NCBI GenBank assembly: GCA_016713885.1
Contig: JADJOF010000005.1
Location: 186,001 to 250,000 of the forward strand
From: Bdellovibrionales bacterium
GTDB lineage: Bacteria > Bdellovibrionota > Bdellovibrionia > Bdellovibrionales > JAMPXM01
Length of the DNA stretch: 64,000 bases
Direction: 5' to 3'
Part shown: in pieces, positions 37,751-47,697 of the stretch
Numbering within the stretch: the stretch's first letter is position 1
How the letters are laid out: the number at the start of each line of letters is the position of its first letter
Program-made: the position numbers and the translations under genes
The notes under the pieces: generated by a model
Told to the model about the DNA's origin: nothing
The model's database searches: none
Seen by the model: the letters and a program-made list of their open reading frames with translations, nothing else

Positions 37751-39769
37751 ATGTCGATTCGCTACCTGACCAAGTCACGATTCAAAATCGGATTCGAGTG
37801 CCCCACGAAGCTGTTCTTCTTGGATGATCCCGCCTACGGCAATACGAACGTCGATAACTCGTTTCTCAAGGCCCTAGCCGAAGGAGGCTTTCAGGTCGGT
37901 GAGCTCGCAAAAGTCTATCACCCCGGCGGCGTTGAGGTCGAAACGCTCGACAAAGTTGAGGCCGTAAAACAGACCAACGAGCTGCTGAAGCAGAAAAACG
38001 TCATCATTTTTGAGGCGGCCATCCAGCACCAGAACCTGTTCATTCGCGCCGACGTTCTTATAAAAAAAGGCGACAGCATCGAGATTGTCGAGGTCAAAGC
38101 AAAGAGCTACGACCCACATGACGAAGATCAGTTCTACAACAAGACGCAACTTAAGAATGGAGTGAAGAAACTCAGCTCTTCATGGGAGCCGTATCTCATC
38201 GACGTCGCCTTTCAGTGTTACGTTGTGAGGTCCGCCTTTCCATCCGCGACGGTCTCAGGCTCGCTGATGCTCGCCGACAAATCGGCAACGGCATCAGTCG
38301 ATGGGATCAACCAAAAAATCTTCCTGGAGAAATCTGCCGATGGGCGGGCATCGGCGCGCGTGGCAGCTGGGGTCACGAAAGAGAGCCTAGGCGCTCCTCT
38401 GCTGATTTGCGTGCCAGTGCCGGATGAAATTGACGTTGTGTGGGGCTCCACCTACGAAGTCGCGGACATGGCTCTGCCGTTCCCAGAACTGGTGGAATTC
38501 CTCGCGGACACTTGCGTAAATCGAAGTTTCATCAAGCCGGTAGTCGGATCGCAGTGCAAGTCGTGCGAGTTCCGAATCGACCAATCCATTAAAGATCAGG
38601 GCAAGAAAAGCGGTTTTGAACACTGCTGGCAGACTGCCATGAATTTGAAGCCCGCCGACTTTGAAAGGCAGTTCATCTTCGATATTTGGAACTTCAGAAA
38701 ATCAGCCGATTTGATCGAAAGCGGAGTGCTTTTCATGGATCAACTGAGCGAAGATGACATCTCGCCGAGCAAGTCCAGCGGTGCTGCGGGGCTTTCAGCC
38801 TCTGAACGACAATGGCTACAAGTCGAGAAGGTAAAAGCGAAGGACACATCACCATTCATCGACATGGCCGGACTCGCTCGGGAGTTCTCTTCTTGGACAT
38901 ACCCGCTGCATTTTATCGACTTCGAGACGACGATGGTCGCCATTCCATTTCACAAGGGCAGGCGGCCGTATGAGCAAATTGCCTTTCAATTCTCTCATCA
39001 CCGAGTTGAAAAGGACGGCACGATTGCCCACGTGGATGAATACTTCAACCGTGACAAGGGCAAGTTCCCGAACTTCGACTTCGTGCGGGCGCTCAAAAGA
39101 TCACTCGAAGGTGATTGTGGTACGATTTTCAGATATGCGGCACACGAAAATACCGTCTTGAACCAAATCAAAGAGCAGCTTCTCTCTTGGGATGAGCAAA
39201 TTGATGACAGAGACGAATTGGTTCAGTTCATCGAGTCGATTACGTCTTATTCGAAAGAATCGAGAAAGAATATCCTAGGCCCACGCTGCATGATTGATTT
39301 ATGCGACTTGGTCAAAAAGCATTTTTATCATCCTGAGATGAGAGGATCGAACTCGATCAAGAAGGTGCTCCCCGCGATCCTGAATTCATCAGAGTTTCTG
39401 AAAGAAAAATACCAAAAGCCAATATACGGAGCGCTGGGCGGCATTCGGAGTCTGAATTTTCAAGATTGGAAATGGATCGAAGTCGACGGGAGTGGCGCGG
39501 TCAAAGATCCGTATTTGCGGCTGCCACCTATTTTTTCTGACTTGGACCTTGAGGAAATGGACTCTTTGATTATGGATGGAAGCATCGCTGATGGTGGTGC
39601 GGCGATGACCGCTTACTCTCGAATGCAATTCACAGAAATGACTGCCGCCGAGCGCGAGCGTGTCGCCAATGCCCTGCTCAAGTATTGCGAGCTGGACACA
39701 CTGGCAATGGTGATGATTTGGGAATATTGGAATCACGAAATCGAAAAGGTCTTAGGGAGGGGAGTTTAA
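37751..39769 (+). CDS. DUF2779 nuclease (RecB-like plus DnaQ-like)
   Basis: 672 residues. The N-terminus shows DUF2779 (YLTKSRFKIGFECPTKLFF) and a RecB-like nuclease core (FEAAI, RADVLI, IVEVKAKS). A Cys cluster, CKSCEF and further Cys downstream, may bind metal. The C-terminal half has a DEDD exonuclease signature (HFIDFETT; YAAHENTVL; YCELDTLAMVMIWEYW). It combines two nuclease folds in one chain. Its stop abuts the next ATG (TAAATG), so they are translationally coupled. Confidence 0.8.
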   Translation: MSIRYLTKSRFKIGFECPTKLFFLDDPAYGNTNVDNSFLKALAEGGFQVGELAKVYHPGGVEVETLDKVEAVKQTNELLKQKNVIIFEAAIQHQNLFIRADVLIKKGDSIEIVEVKAKSYDPHDEDQFYNKTQLKNGVKKLSSSWEPYLIDVAFQCYVVRSAFPSATVSGSLMLADKSATASVDGINQKIFLEKSADGRASARVAAGVTKESLGAPLLICVPVPDEIDVVWGSTYEVADMALPFPELVEFLADTCVNRSFIKPVVGSQCKSCEFRIDQSIKDQGKKSGFEHCWQTAMNLKPADFERQFIFDIWNFRKSADLIESGVLFMDQLSEDDISPSKSSGAAGLSASERQWLQVEKVKAKDTSPFIDMAGLAREFSSWTYPLHFIDFETTMVAIPFHKGRRPYEQIAFQFSHHRVEKDGTIAHVDEYFNRDKGKFPNFDFVRALKRSLEGDCGTIFRYAAHENTVLNQIKEQLLSWDEQIDDRDELVQFIESITSYSKESRKNILGPRCMIDLCDLVKKHFYHPEMRGSNSIKKVLPAILNSSEFLKEKYQKPIYGALGGIRSLNFQDWKWIEVDGSGAVKDPYLRLPPIFSDLDLEEMDSLIMDGSIADGGAAMTAYSRMQFTEMTAAERERVANALLKYCELDTLAMVMIWEYWNHEIEKVLGRGV

Positions 39770-40645
39770 ATGGAGTCTGCTGTGCGGGGCCAAACCCTCA
39801 AGATATTTTTTGCAGATGGACATGCCGAAGGGCTGCGGGTTGTTGAGAAATCAAACTGGATCGGAAAGGCCCTGGCCTGCTCTCGTTCTCAGTTTCACGT
39901 GGTAAAAGAGCGACCTGAATTTCAGAAGCCCGGCGTATATGTTATCTACGGCGAAGACAGTGAGACATTTCAGCTTAAGCTTTATGTGGGCGAGGGCGAT
40001 CCGACTCTTAAAAGAATCGAGTCGCACTTACGTGAGAAAGATTTTTGGAGTCATCTCATTTTGTTTACAAGTAAAGACGAGAGTCTCAATAAGGCTCACA
40101 TTCAATACCTGGAGTCTCGGCTCGTTTCGATGGCGCAATCCGCCAAGAGATGCAGGATTGAGAATGGGAATAGTCCTGCGCTGCCAGCTCTTTCGGAATC
40201 GGATTTGGCGGACATGGAGAGCTTCTTAGACAATATGCTTCTAGTATATGGCGCACTTGGGCTTTCCGTCTTTGAGTCGCCAATGAATCGTCGACAGGAG
40301 ACGGCTTTGAATGCGCAGCAGTTAATTCTGAAGAGTAACGGAGCAGATGCTCGCGGATATGATTCGGTTGAGGGATTCGTTGTTATAAAGGGCTCTCGCG
40401 CCTTGATGAAAGAGGTGCCTTCAATTCCGCAATCAATCCGCTTGGCTCGTGAGCAATTGATAAAAGATGGCCTCCTGATTCCGAATGGGAGTGCCTATGA
40501 GCTTGCTCAGGACTACCTTTTTAGTTCTCCAAGTAAGGCCGCCGGGATCATGCTAGGCCGTAGTGCAAATGGTCGAGTTGAATGGAAAGATGCCTCTGGA
40601 GCGACTTTGAGCGAACTTGAGGAAGGCTTGACCTCCGAGAGTTAG
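39770..40645 (+). CDS. GIY-YIG nuclease-like protein with DUF4357
   Basis: 291 residues. A GIY-YIG domain (GVYVIYGE ~54, LYVGEGDPTLKRIESHL ~72, and HIQYLESRL with its catalytic Glu) is followed by a linker and a C-terminal DUF4357 (QLIKDGLL, FSSPSKAAGIMLGRSANG). GIY-YIG/DUF4357 proteins occur beside restriction and repair genes. Here it is the second gene of a DUF2779 operon. Confidence 0.8.
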   Translation: MESAVRGQTLKIFFADGHAEGLRVVEKSNWIGKALACSRSQFHVVKERPEFQKPGVYVIYGEDSETFQLKLYVGEGDPTLKRIESHLREKDFWSHLILFTSKDESLNKAHIQYLESRLVSMAQSAKRCRIENGNSPALPALSESDLADMESFLDNMLLVYGALGLSVFESPMNRRQETALNAQQLILKSNGADARGYDSVEGFVVIKGSRALMKEVPSIPQSIRLAREQLIKDGLLIPNGSAYELAQDYLFSSPSKAAGIMLGRSANGRVEWKDASGATLSELEEGLTSES

Positions 40646-40772
40646 TCATACTTGCGCGAGTCAGCGGTATTTAGCGCTGGGAGATCCTTCGTCTCGATTT
40701 GATACGATTTCGCTGGAAAGTGGAGCGAAGCGGCGATCTCTCATACAATATCTGTTCGGAAATGGGGTGAGG

Positions 40773-41255
40773 ATGAGCGCTTCAAAACGAGCGAAGATTG
40801 CCCGGCTATTTGCGGCCGGAGCGGATGGCGTATATCGGGCCGCAATTGAAGCGAAGGTAGGGACGGTTCGCATTGCCAGCCATGTGAGAACGGCCGCAGC
40901 TGACACTGCTTCAGGGCTTGGAAAATACGTTCAGTCAGAGAGTTTCGAGACGGATATCGATTGTCTGATCGAAAAGCTCCAGCTTTTCGATTCAGACCTC
41001 ACGGTTCCAGACCTTCGCGGGTTGCGCCGCGCTCAGCGAATAAATCGCAAGGTAAAACTTGTTCGAGGGTCATTTAAGCGACTGAATATTGAGTATGCAC
41101 CGATCGGCGCCGGTGCGGGTGTTTTTGTGGCTGGTCCTAAGGGAGCGGTAATAGGAGCACAGCTGGGAGTTGGAATATTTGTGGGCTGTGTCGGCGGTGT
41201 GGCCTTTAGCCGCATCTCAGAGATACGGCAGGGCGGGGACGGAGTTCCGGCCTAA
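40773..41255 (+). CDS. unknown protein with glycine-rich hydrophobic end
   Basis: About 160 residues from ATG 40773 (GTG 40767 possible). Basic helical N-terminus, then a glycine-zipper-like hydrophobic stretch (GAGAGVFVAGPKGAVIGAQL) that may enter membranes. It closes the island on this strand. Not recognised. Confidence 0.5.
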   Translation: MSASKRAKIARLFAAGADGVYRAAIEAKVGTVRIASHVRTAAADTASGLGKYVQSESFETDIDCLIEKLQLFDSDLTVPDLRGLRRAQRINRKVKLVRGSFKRLNIEYAPIGAGAGVFVAGPKGAVIGAQLGVGIFVGCVGGVAFSRISEIRQGGDGVPA

Positions 41256-41347
41256 GCGCTAGCTGATCAAAAGACTGCGATGATGCATCAAATCCGATGG
41301 AAGCGATGGGTTCTCTTAAGTGCGCAGTTACATCTATTGCGCACGAT

Positions 41348-41742
41348 CTAAGGAACAGGTTCCCAACTGCTTGTCGACTTCGATTCAACTAGCGCCTTCA
41401 CAATCTCGGCGCCCTCTTCAGTAAGCCGAGCCTTGTTCAGTGTCACTTGGCCAGCAGACGCCTTGGCGCCATTGATCCACGTATAGTCGAAAGTGACTTG
41501 ATCGCCCTGCGCGGATTTAAAGCGAACGAACTCTGTGACGGGCTTGGCCGTCGCGTCCGCGAGATTCAGATCTGGAATAAGGGTTGGGATCAGCCGCGTG
41601 TCGAAGTCGAGCCATTTGTCGACACTCACGATTCCTGCGGTCATGAGCGTGCCGCCGCCTTGACGGTCGGCGCGTGCCGCAGAAATCAAAAAGTGGTGGA
41701 GAGAATCAGTGTGAACGCTGTGGTGCGAATGATGTGTTTCAT
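41348..41742 (-). pseudogene. secreted protein, frame broken at an A/T run
   Basis: ATG 41742 overlaps the upstream stop (ATGA) and opens MKHIIRTTAFTLILSTTF, then stops. With one more base in the five-base run at 41688-41692 it continues as LISAARADRQGGGTL, a perfect signal peptide followed by the mature domain (VDKWLDFDTRLIPTLIPDLN). This gives ~131 residues. The pattern is the same as at other broken genes in the window. Function unknown. Confidence 0.6.
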
Positions 41743-42284
41743 TGTTCACTCCCAAGTTTCTTACTTTCGATGAGGTCAACAAATGCAGTCGTCACGCCAA
41801 GGAGGAAGTTCTTATCCGGGCTATTCTTTGATGCCTCTTCAAATTCGTCCATTGCCGCGCCGATCTTGCCAATCAGCTGCTTCACGAGATCACGGTTTGA
41901 GTAGACGATGCTTGATTCATGGTGACAAGGAACATCAAATGACTGACGCGATAATATCTCGGCTGTAACCAGCGAAAAGCTGCGCAGGCTTTCTTCGCGA
42001 TTGAGGCCAAGCTTTCTGAAATCAAGTGTAACAGCGAGACGCAGGTAGCCGCCGTTTGCGTCGCGGCGGATGAGGGACACGGCCTCGAGGAGGTCGAGGT
42101 AGAAGAACAGCTCGTCGAGAGTGATGTCGAGCTCAGGTGCAATCTCGCGCGGGCTCTTTTGAAAGCGTGGGACTTCGAGAAGAGCGAATATAGATCGGCC
42201 CTTCCAGCTCCCAGAGAGCCTTTGTAAGAGTTCTTCGCGCTTGAACTCTTTCAGCGGTCCTCCGCCGACGAGTTGTGTTTCCAC
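41739..42284 (-). CDS. DUF4423-like regulator partner
   Basis: 181 residues from GTG 42284 with GGAGG upstream (GTG 42302 possible). Winged-helix-like N-terminal half (KSPREIAPELDITLDELFFYLDLLEAVSLI), then DUF4423-like strands and helices. In TIGR02147-type regulators this domain is fused behind an HTH; here it is a separate gene just after the XRE gene. Confidence 0.6.
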   Translation of the reverse strand: METQLVGGGPLKEFKREELLQRLSGSWKGRSIFALLEVPRFQKSPREIAPELDITLDELFFYLDLLEAVSLIRRDANGGYLRLAVTLDFRKLGLNREESLRSFSLVTAEILSRQSFDVPCHHESSIVYSNRDLVKQLIGKIGAAMDEFEEASKNSPDKNFLLGVTTAFVDLIESKKLGSEQ

Positions 42285-42301
42285 GGCCCCTCCGTTTCGC
42301 A

Positions 42302-42631
42302 CTACCTACGAGTGGCAACTGCTGCGTTGGTCTTCGAGAACCACGTCATCACCTTCGTGACTTGTTCCTCTTGAAGCTCCGCAAGCAAGTTTCGTTTTCG
42401 CACAGACTTCTTTTCCTGAGACTTCATTGATTTCGCAATCTCGGCGTCGACAAGCTTCTCGACGTTGATTCCAAGACACGAAAGCAAGGCCTCAAGAGAG
42501 TCAGCACCGATCGCAGTTTTCCCATGAAGATAGCGACTGAGCGCCTGCTCAGAGACGCCCATCTTGTCTGCAATGGATTTCTGCGTAAGCCCCTTGGCTT
42601 TCACCAATAGGCTTAAACTATTACTTAACAT
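42302..42631 (-). CDS. XRE-family HTH regulator
   Basis: 109 residues. Clear XRE HTH (GLTQKSIADKMGVSEQALSRYLHGKT) and a Lys-rich tail. First gene of a leftward three-gene operon divergent from the secretion operon at 42833, so likely its controller. The 200-bp intergenic region between them should contain both promoters. Confidence 0.8.
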   Translation of the reverse strand: MLSNSLSLLVKAKGLTQKSIADKMGVSEQALSRYLHGKTAIGADSLEALLSCLGINVEKLVDAEIAKSMKSQEKKSVRKRNLLAELQEEQVTKVMTWFSKTNAAVATRR

Positions 42632-42832
42632 TTGCCCTCTTTTTCAGCGACATTCTTGGTCCATCTGCCTCAGTCTTGGCAATCAAGATTTGAGATAAAT
42701 GAACTTAAAAGTTCAGAAGTGAATGAGAAATTGAAGCCCTGAACCTTCATGGGCGCCTCCGCACGGAAAAACTGAGACCTTGTGACCGCATTGATTTCAA
42801 TGGGTTACCTCTACCTCAACAGGAGGTGGAGA

Positions 42833-43975
42833 GTGTCGAGAAGGGCCATGGCGTTGGTTTTGGGGCTGACCTGGTGTCAGCTGGGCTGCGAGTTTCGCGA
42901 TGCGCCAAAAGTGCATTCGGAGTCCGCTATCCGAACAGATCTTACATTTAATTGGGCCGATGACGTCGGCCCGAAGGAAGCGACGCGGTCATTCACTTCC
43001 GTTAACGGAGAGCTCGCCGGTGCCAGCAGAGTCGCCGTCGCGGTTCCTCCAAAGACGATCACGATTCACGGAGTCAATAGCGAAGGCGACTGCTCGGCCA
43101 ATATTTGGGTAGGGGGAGAGTCGAGTGCTCGACTTGATTGCGTCGCGATTAACGGCCAAAGCGAAATCACACTGCGCGGATTCGATCTCGCGCTTCGAGA
43201 CGGTATTGATGGGCTGCACCCGGTTCGTATTGAGGTCGACTCAAGCACTGTCGAGGCAGTTAATTTCACAATCCGAACTCTTCCTAAATCGCTGACTCTA
43301 AAGCCTGCACATGCTTCGTTGCGGTCTTATGGGGCAGGGGAGACCGCAGGCTTTCATCGTCTAGGCGAAATTGAATTAGAACGGTCTCTGCCGGGGAATC
43401 TTTCACTGCGCTGGCCGACCAAGTTTCAGGCGAATCTTAGACGCCGACTTGTACGGCATGATTACGATTTTGACTTCATACGATGTCAAATCTCTCAGCG
43501 ATCTGTTCGGACGGATGAACTGATTCCAATTGAGGTTTTAGCCGTTGAAAGTGTCGAGACGGTTTCTGAGGAGTGGCCAAAGCTGTTCTCGCTAGATTCG
43601 CAGGTTGGAAAGTTAAACCGAGAAAGCAGCATCGGTCTTTCGCTTTACGCGAGGCACTCATTTCTGAATCAAGTTTTTGGATCGGCTCCGTTTAAGGAAG
43701 TCGCGGCTGACACATGGATTGAAAAGGAATGTTCGCCGGATCGCTCAGTCTATCGCACGCTTCCTCGAGGCGATTTGCGTTTGGGGCCGCCAATTCCACG
43801 TTCAACGCACGCGACAGTCAGAATTGGAACAGATGAGGAGGACCCGGTCCTCGAGATCGAAGTTCAAGATATTGAAGTTGCCGATGAAGAATCGATTGCG
43901 AGCGACGAGAACCCTGTCCGTCGGGCTCTTACAATGCAGCGGCTCGAGATCGTGCTCGCGAACGGAGTGAAGTGA
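42833..43975 (+). CDS. lipoprotein at head of conjugation operon
   Basis: 380 residues. GTG 42833 has AGGAGG upstream and opens a lipoprotein signal (LVLGLTWCQLGC). The mature part is beta-rich without recognised family. Its stop overlaps the next start, and all genes up to 50176 are equally tightly packed, so it belongs to the secretion operon, perhaps as a surface or pilus-associated protein. Confidence 0.6.
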   Translation: MSRRAMALVLGLTWCQLGCEFRDAPKVHSESAIRTDLTFNWADDVGPKEATRSFTSVNGELAGASRVAVAVPPKTITIHGVNSEGDCSANIWVGGESSARLDCVAINGQSEITLRGFDLALRDGIDGLHPVRIEVDSSTVEAVNFTIRTLPKSLTLKPAHASLRSYGAGETAGFHRLGEIELERSLPGNLSLRWPTKFQANLRRRLVRHDYDFDFIRCQISQRSVRTDELIPIEVLAVESVETVSEEWPKLFSLDSQVGKLNRESSIGLSLYARHSFLNQVFGSAPFKEVAADTWIEKECSPDRSVYRTLPRGDLRLGPPIPRSTHATVRIGTDEEDPVLEIEVQDIEVADEESIASDENPVRRALTMQRLEIVLANGVK

Positions 43976-44460
43976 TGAAGGTCTTCGTTGCTTTCGCGAT
44001 CATTCTTTTAACCGGCTGTGCTTCTACGAACCGAGTAAAGACACTTCAGTCAATGGCGGTAGCGGGAGCACTTGGTGCGGCCTATGGCCTCTCAAGACCG
44101 ACTTATCCCGAGCAGAATGCCGCACTGTTTGGCGGGCTCGCGGCCGCCGTCACCGGCGCAATTGGACTTCTAGTCTGGGACTCGGACAGCGAAGCGATGC
44201 GACTTCGTTCAGAGGCGCAGGCGCTCAGCGAAGAACTCGATCGCGTCCGTGCGCCACGGCGAATCTTAGAATCCCCAGCCACATTCGGGGCAAAGATCCC
44301 GGCAAAGTACCGATCTCTCGTTCAGCCCGGGTCCTGGCGAGTGAGCGAGATCGATCAGTGGGTTGAAGATGGCGAGAATCGCCTCATTCACCAAGGACTC
44401 GTTATGGAGCTCGTTCCACCAAGTTTAAATCCGTCTCATTCACCAGGAGGTTCAAAGTGA
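43975..44460 (+). CDS. small lipoprotein, VirB7/TraV-like position
   Basis: 161 residues from ATG 43975 with a lipobox (IILLTGC). A glycine-rich helical hairpin (AVAGALGAAYGLS, ALFGGLAAAVTGAIGLL) follows, then a coiled segment. Position ahead of the pilin suggests a VirB7/TraV-like role in the outer-membrane core complex; sequence alone does not show it. Confidence 0.5.
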   Translation: MKVFVAFAIILLTGCASTNRVKTLQSMAVAGALGAAYGLSRPTYPEQNAALFGGLAAAVTGAIGLLVWDSDSEAMRLRSEAQALSEELDRVRAPRRILESPATFGAKIPAKYRSLVQPGSWRVSEIDQWVEDGENRLIHQGLVMELVPPSLNPSHSPGGSK

Positions 44461-44735
44461 AGTTTGTTTTTCTGATCTTAGTGGGGCTTGTGCTCGTCGA
44501 GCCAGTCTTGGCTCGCGACCTTGTCGATGCGGCTTCGAGTGCGCAGTCGTTCTTCAATCGTATCGGCATTGCTGCGATTTCAATTGGTCTGACTTTGGGT
44601 GGAATTCTGTTTGCCTTAGGTGCAGCTCAGATTGGTCGCATGCTGCTCTTTAGTGGCTTCATCGGTGCTATTGCCATTCTTGGTGCGCCGGCACTCATCG
44701 GACTATTGGGTCGTATATTCGGGGCCGCGCTATGA
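44457..44735 (+). CDS. VirB2/TrbC-like pilin
   Basis: 92 residues from GTG 44457. Signal peptide (FVFLILVGLVLVEPVLA) then two hydrophobic helices separated by a short polar loop (AAISIGLTLGGILFALGAA, GFIGAIAILGAPALIGLLG), the standard layout of type IV secretion pilins. Confidence 0.7.
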   Translation: MKFVFLILVGLVLVEPVLARDLVDAASSAQSFFNRIGIAAISIGLTLGGILFALGAAQIGRMLLFSGFIGAIAILGAPALIGLLGRIFGAAL

Positions 44736-45004
44736 GAGGGCTTGGGCGAACTCCAATGAGAGTACTGAATGAACCCGCAGGTTTTTTGGGGTTATCGAGC
44801 TTAGACCTCTGCTGTGTCGGGTATCTCCTCGTCATATCGCATAGCGCGCTTGAGTACATCGGTGCGGGTTTTCTCTCATTCATTTTTGTCGGGCTTGCCG
44901 GCTACCTTCTGGTCGGCATTCGTCTGCGTTTTAGAAACAAAATCATTCGAGACTTCGTGTTCTCGAGGCTTGGACCAAAGGTGATTTATGATCCCGAAAC
45001 TTGA
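44732..45004 (+). CDS. VirB3/TraL-like protein
   Basis: 90 residues. Polar N-terminus, one or two hydrophobic segments (CVGYLLVISHSALEYIGAGF, IFVGLAGYLLVGIRL), basic C-terminus. It lies between the pilin and the VirB4 ATPase as in most type IV systems; it overlaps both. Confidence 0.6.
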   Translation: MRGLGRTPMRVLNEPAGFLGLSSLDLCCVGYLLVISHSALEYIGAGFLSFIFVGLAGYLLVGIRLRFRNKIIRDFVFSRLGPKVIYDPET

Positions 45005-47122
45005 TTCAATTGAACAACATGGTGAACTTTGCGTCTGGCAAACCACAGACGGAGTCTTTGGAGCGACGTGTACGGTTGCGTCCTCAGATATCGAAACCTG
45101 CGACATCGGACATGAGTTTTCAAACTGGGAAGCGGCACTTGCGGCTTTGCCAAGCGGCCTCGTTGTCAAAATCGAGACGTCGTGTGCTTTAGGTCGGAAT
45201 CTTGCTCTTGATACCAGTCGTGCTGAAGCAGTATCGAAGACCGGGTTTCGAGAATATGAGAGCAAAGTTCATATTCAGACCAGTCGAAATCCGTTTCTAG
45301 AGATGATCTATCGGAAGCGACATGGTGAGTCTGGGCCTCGCATTCGACTCGATCAGGGCTACAAGGCGTTTAAAGACGCAGGCATCGCACTTCATCCGCT
45401 TGGAGACATCGCCTCTTGCGAACTCTTTGAGCGAAACCCTTCGGCATGGGTTCTGAGTCAGAAGCATCTCATCAAAGGTCATTCTTATTCAGGTGTGGTC
45501 CGACTGTTTAAGCCAGTTGGAAGCGAGCTCTCGGTTGAATCAATGGGAAGCGTACTTTCTAAGCTTCCTGCGCCATATAAGTTCACGACGGTTATCCAGA
45601 AGAGCGCTCGCGAGAGCGCTCAGGTGAATCTGCGACGCAGGTTTAGACAGACAAGTGGTCCTGGAAAAATCGCAGCTATTCAGAAAAGTGCCGTCGAAGA
45701 TACGCTCGCAGAAACATCGTTTAATGGGGCCGAGCTATTTGAATATGAGATTCTCCTTTGCATTGAGCGAAGCAGTGAACAGGAACTTAGCGAAGCTCTT
45801 CTTGAGACGGCCGGGACATTACGTGTTTTTGGAGACGTCGTTATTGAGACGGTCGGTGTTGGTCCGTCGTACTTGGCAACGCTACCAGGGATTGGGCTTC
45901 ATGTTCCGCTTCTGGAAGTAAGCTCGACTCTCCCTGTATTTCTGCCAGTTTGGCGAAATGGCGCATCTGTCTCGAACTCTCAGTCTGGATCGCTCTTCCT
46001 TCACAGGCGGGATCGAAGCCTCGATCATATCAGTCTTCTTGATTGGACCAATCAGAATGCGAATGCACTCATCATCGGAAGCTCAGGGAAAGGAAAGAGT
46101 GCGCTTCTTGGTTGTCTGACCCAGGACCTGCTTCGCGATCAATCGACAAGAATTATAAAGGTCGACGTCGGTGGATCACACTCAAAGGAATGTGAACTTC
46201 TCGGTGGACGCGAGTACCGCTTGAACCTCGAAACCGAAAACGGTCTAAATCCGTTTGAGTTGGTTGGCAATGAGCGCTCAGAGTCCATTCGAGCGGTTCT
46301 TGGGGCGTTTATTGAAACTCTCGTTCTTGAGGATGGAGAGCGGAGGCTACCCAAAGTCGTTCGAAATGAAGTTGATCAGCTCTTACAACAATTCCTAGAG
46401 CACGAGGCCCGGCCGTCGATTGATGGACTTCTCAAGTTTGAGTTTTCCCGCCGGGCGCTGCTTTCACGCTGGGGAAGCGGCGGACTTTATGGTCGAGCGT
46501 TTATCGGCCGGCACGACGCTACTTCAGAAAGACTTCGGTACTTTAACTTCCAAGATATCTTTCAAGCCAAAGAAGAGGACTTCTCCCGCGCCGTCATGGC
46601 GTCGGTACTCGCGGTTTTCAATTTAGAGATGAGAACCAATCCTGGGGCTCGAATCATTCTCATCTGTGATGAGACTCCATTTTTCATCGAGCATTGCTTT
46701 GATTTTTTAAAACATCGTCGGCCAACGTTCGAAAGTTCGGTGGAGGTGTAGTCCTGGTGTCGCAGACTTCGCAGCATCTTATCCGCGAAGGTGATACGGC
46801 ACTGATTGAGAATGCTCAGCACCGGATGTTCTTTTCCGCAGATGGAAGTCTGACTGACTTTCAGGAGCGCTTTCGGCTTCGCGATCAAGACATGTGGCTT
46901 TTATCGAGCCTACGGTTTTCGAGCCGAAAGTTCTCTGAGTTCGTCTACCAGAATGAAGAGCGTGGGAAGGCCATGCGCCTTGAACTTTCCAGTGAAGAGT
47001 ACTGGCGAGTGACCTCTAGCCAGAGCGACCGAAGTAAACTGGCAAACTTAATCCAGGCCGTTCCGGGTCTTTCAACAGAGGAGGCGATTCGATGTTTATC
47101 GGTAAAAGCTGGCCAGTTCTGA
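44988..47122 (+). CDS. VirB4/TraC-like ATPase, -1 frameshift at T TTT TTA
   Basis: Frame 1 runs 44988-46751; frame 2 continues to 47122. Walker A GSSGKGKSALLG (~364) and Walker B IILICDET mark a VirB4-type motor, and the last part (VRKFGGGVVLVSQTSQHL, IENAQHRMF) matches the VirB4 C-terminus in the -1 frame. At 46703-46709 the sequence T TTT TTA lies in the zero frame exactly as in a -1 slippery heptamer; slipping there gives DFLKTSSANVRKFGG and a product of ~710 residues. This may be a programmed shift or a missing base in the T6A4 tract. Confidence 0.8.
46703..46709 (+). promoter_or_regulatory. candidate -1 frameshift heptamer
   Basis: T TTT TTA in the frame of the VirB4 5' part. The following bases give only weak hairpins by eye (CGAA/TTCG). 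Simple indel is the competing explanation, see the VirB4 entry. Confidence 0.4.
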
Positions 47123-47697
47123 TTGTGCTGGTTGGTAGTCGCGCCTTCGCCTTTGATCCTTTTACGATTGCCACGGGCGCACAGGCTGTCTCTGGAATTG
47201 TCGGAGGACTTGATAAAATAGATGAGCTTGCTGACGCAGGGTTTGCTGTCTCTGACCTTCTTCAAGAACTTGAGATTGATCCCGAGACAGATCAAGAAAT
47301 CGAGGCTCAGGTTCGACGTCTCGAGGAACTTGAAAGACAGTCGCGCGAGCTTCGAGTTTCAGGGCAAGAAGTTTCAAGCCTTATAGGCGCCGACTATGCG
47401 AGGTCCCAGACGTTCACGGCCAAGGTTCGGCATCTACGAGAAATGATTCGCACGACGAAGCGAATTGCTGCGGTTTTTGGAATTCGGCCTCGCGCCGGTG
47501 AGCGTGCGCTCAAGATTCAAGAGACACGTTTGCAGTACATGATTCTTGACGAATTGATGGCATTACGACGAATGCAGTTTGAATCGGCATTGGAATCAAA
47601 GGAGCAGAAAGCAAAGTATCAGCTGGCACTGGCCCAAGTGCTAACTGAAGAAGGCGCCGTCAATCGGCGCGATCTGCGAGTTGGGAGAATTCGATGA
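47092..47697 (+). CDS. VirB5/TrbJ-like secreted coiled-coil protein
   Basis: 201 residues with GAGGAGG before the ATG. Signal peptide ending in SRAFA, a short hydrophobic stretch, then long heptad-rich helices (EIEAQVRRLEELERQSREL). Size and place after VirB4 fit VirB5/TrbJ pilus-tip proteins; sequence match is weak. Confidence 0.55.
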   Translation: MFIGKSWPVLIVLVGSRAFAFDPFTIATGAQAVSGIVGGLDKIDELADAGFAVSDLLQELEIDPETDQEIEAQVRRLEELERQSRELRVSGQEVSSLIGADYARSQTFTAKVRHLREMIRTTKRIAAVFGIRPRAGERALKIQETRLQYMILDELMALRRMQFESALESKEQKAKYQLALAQVLTEEGAVNRRDLRVGRIR

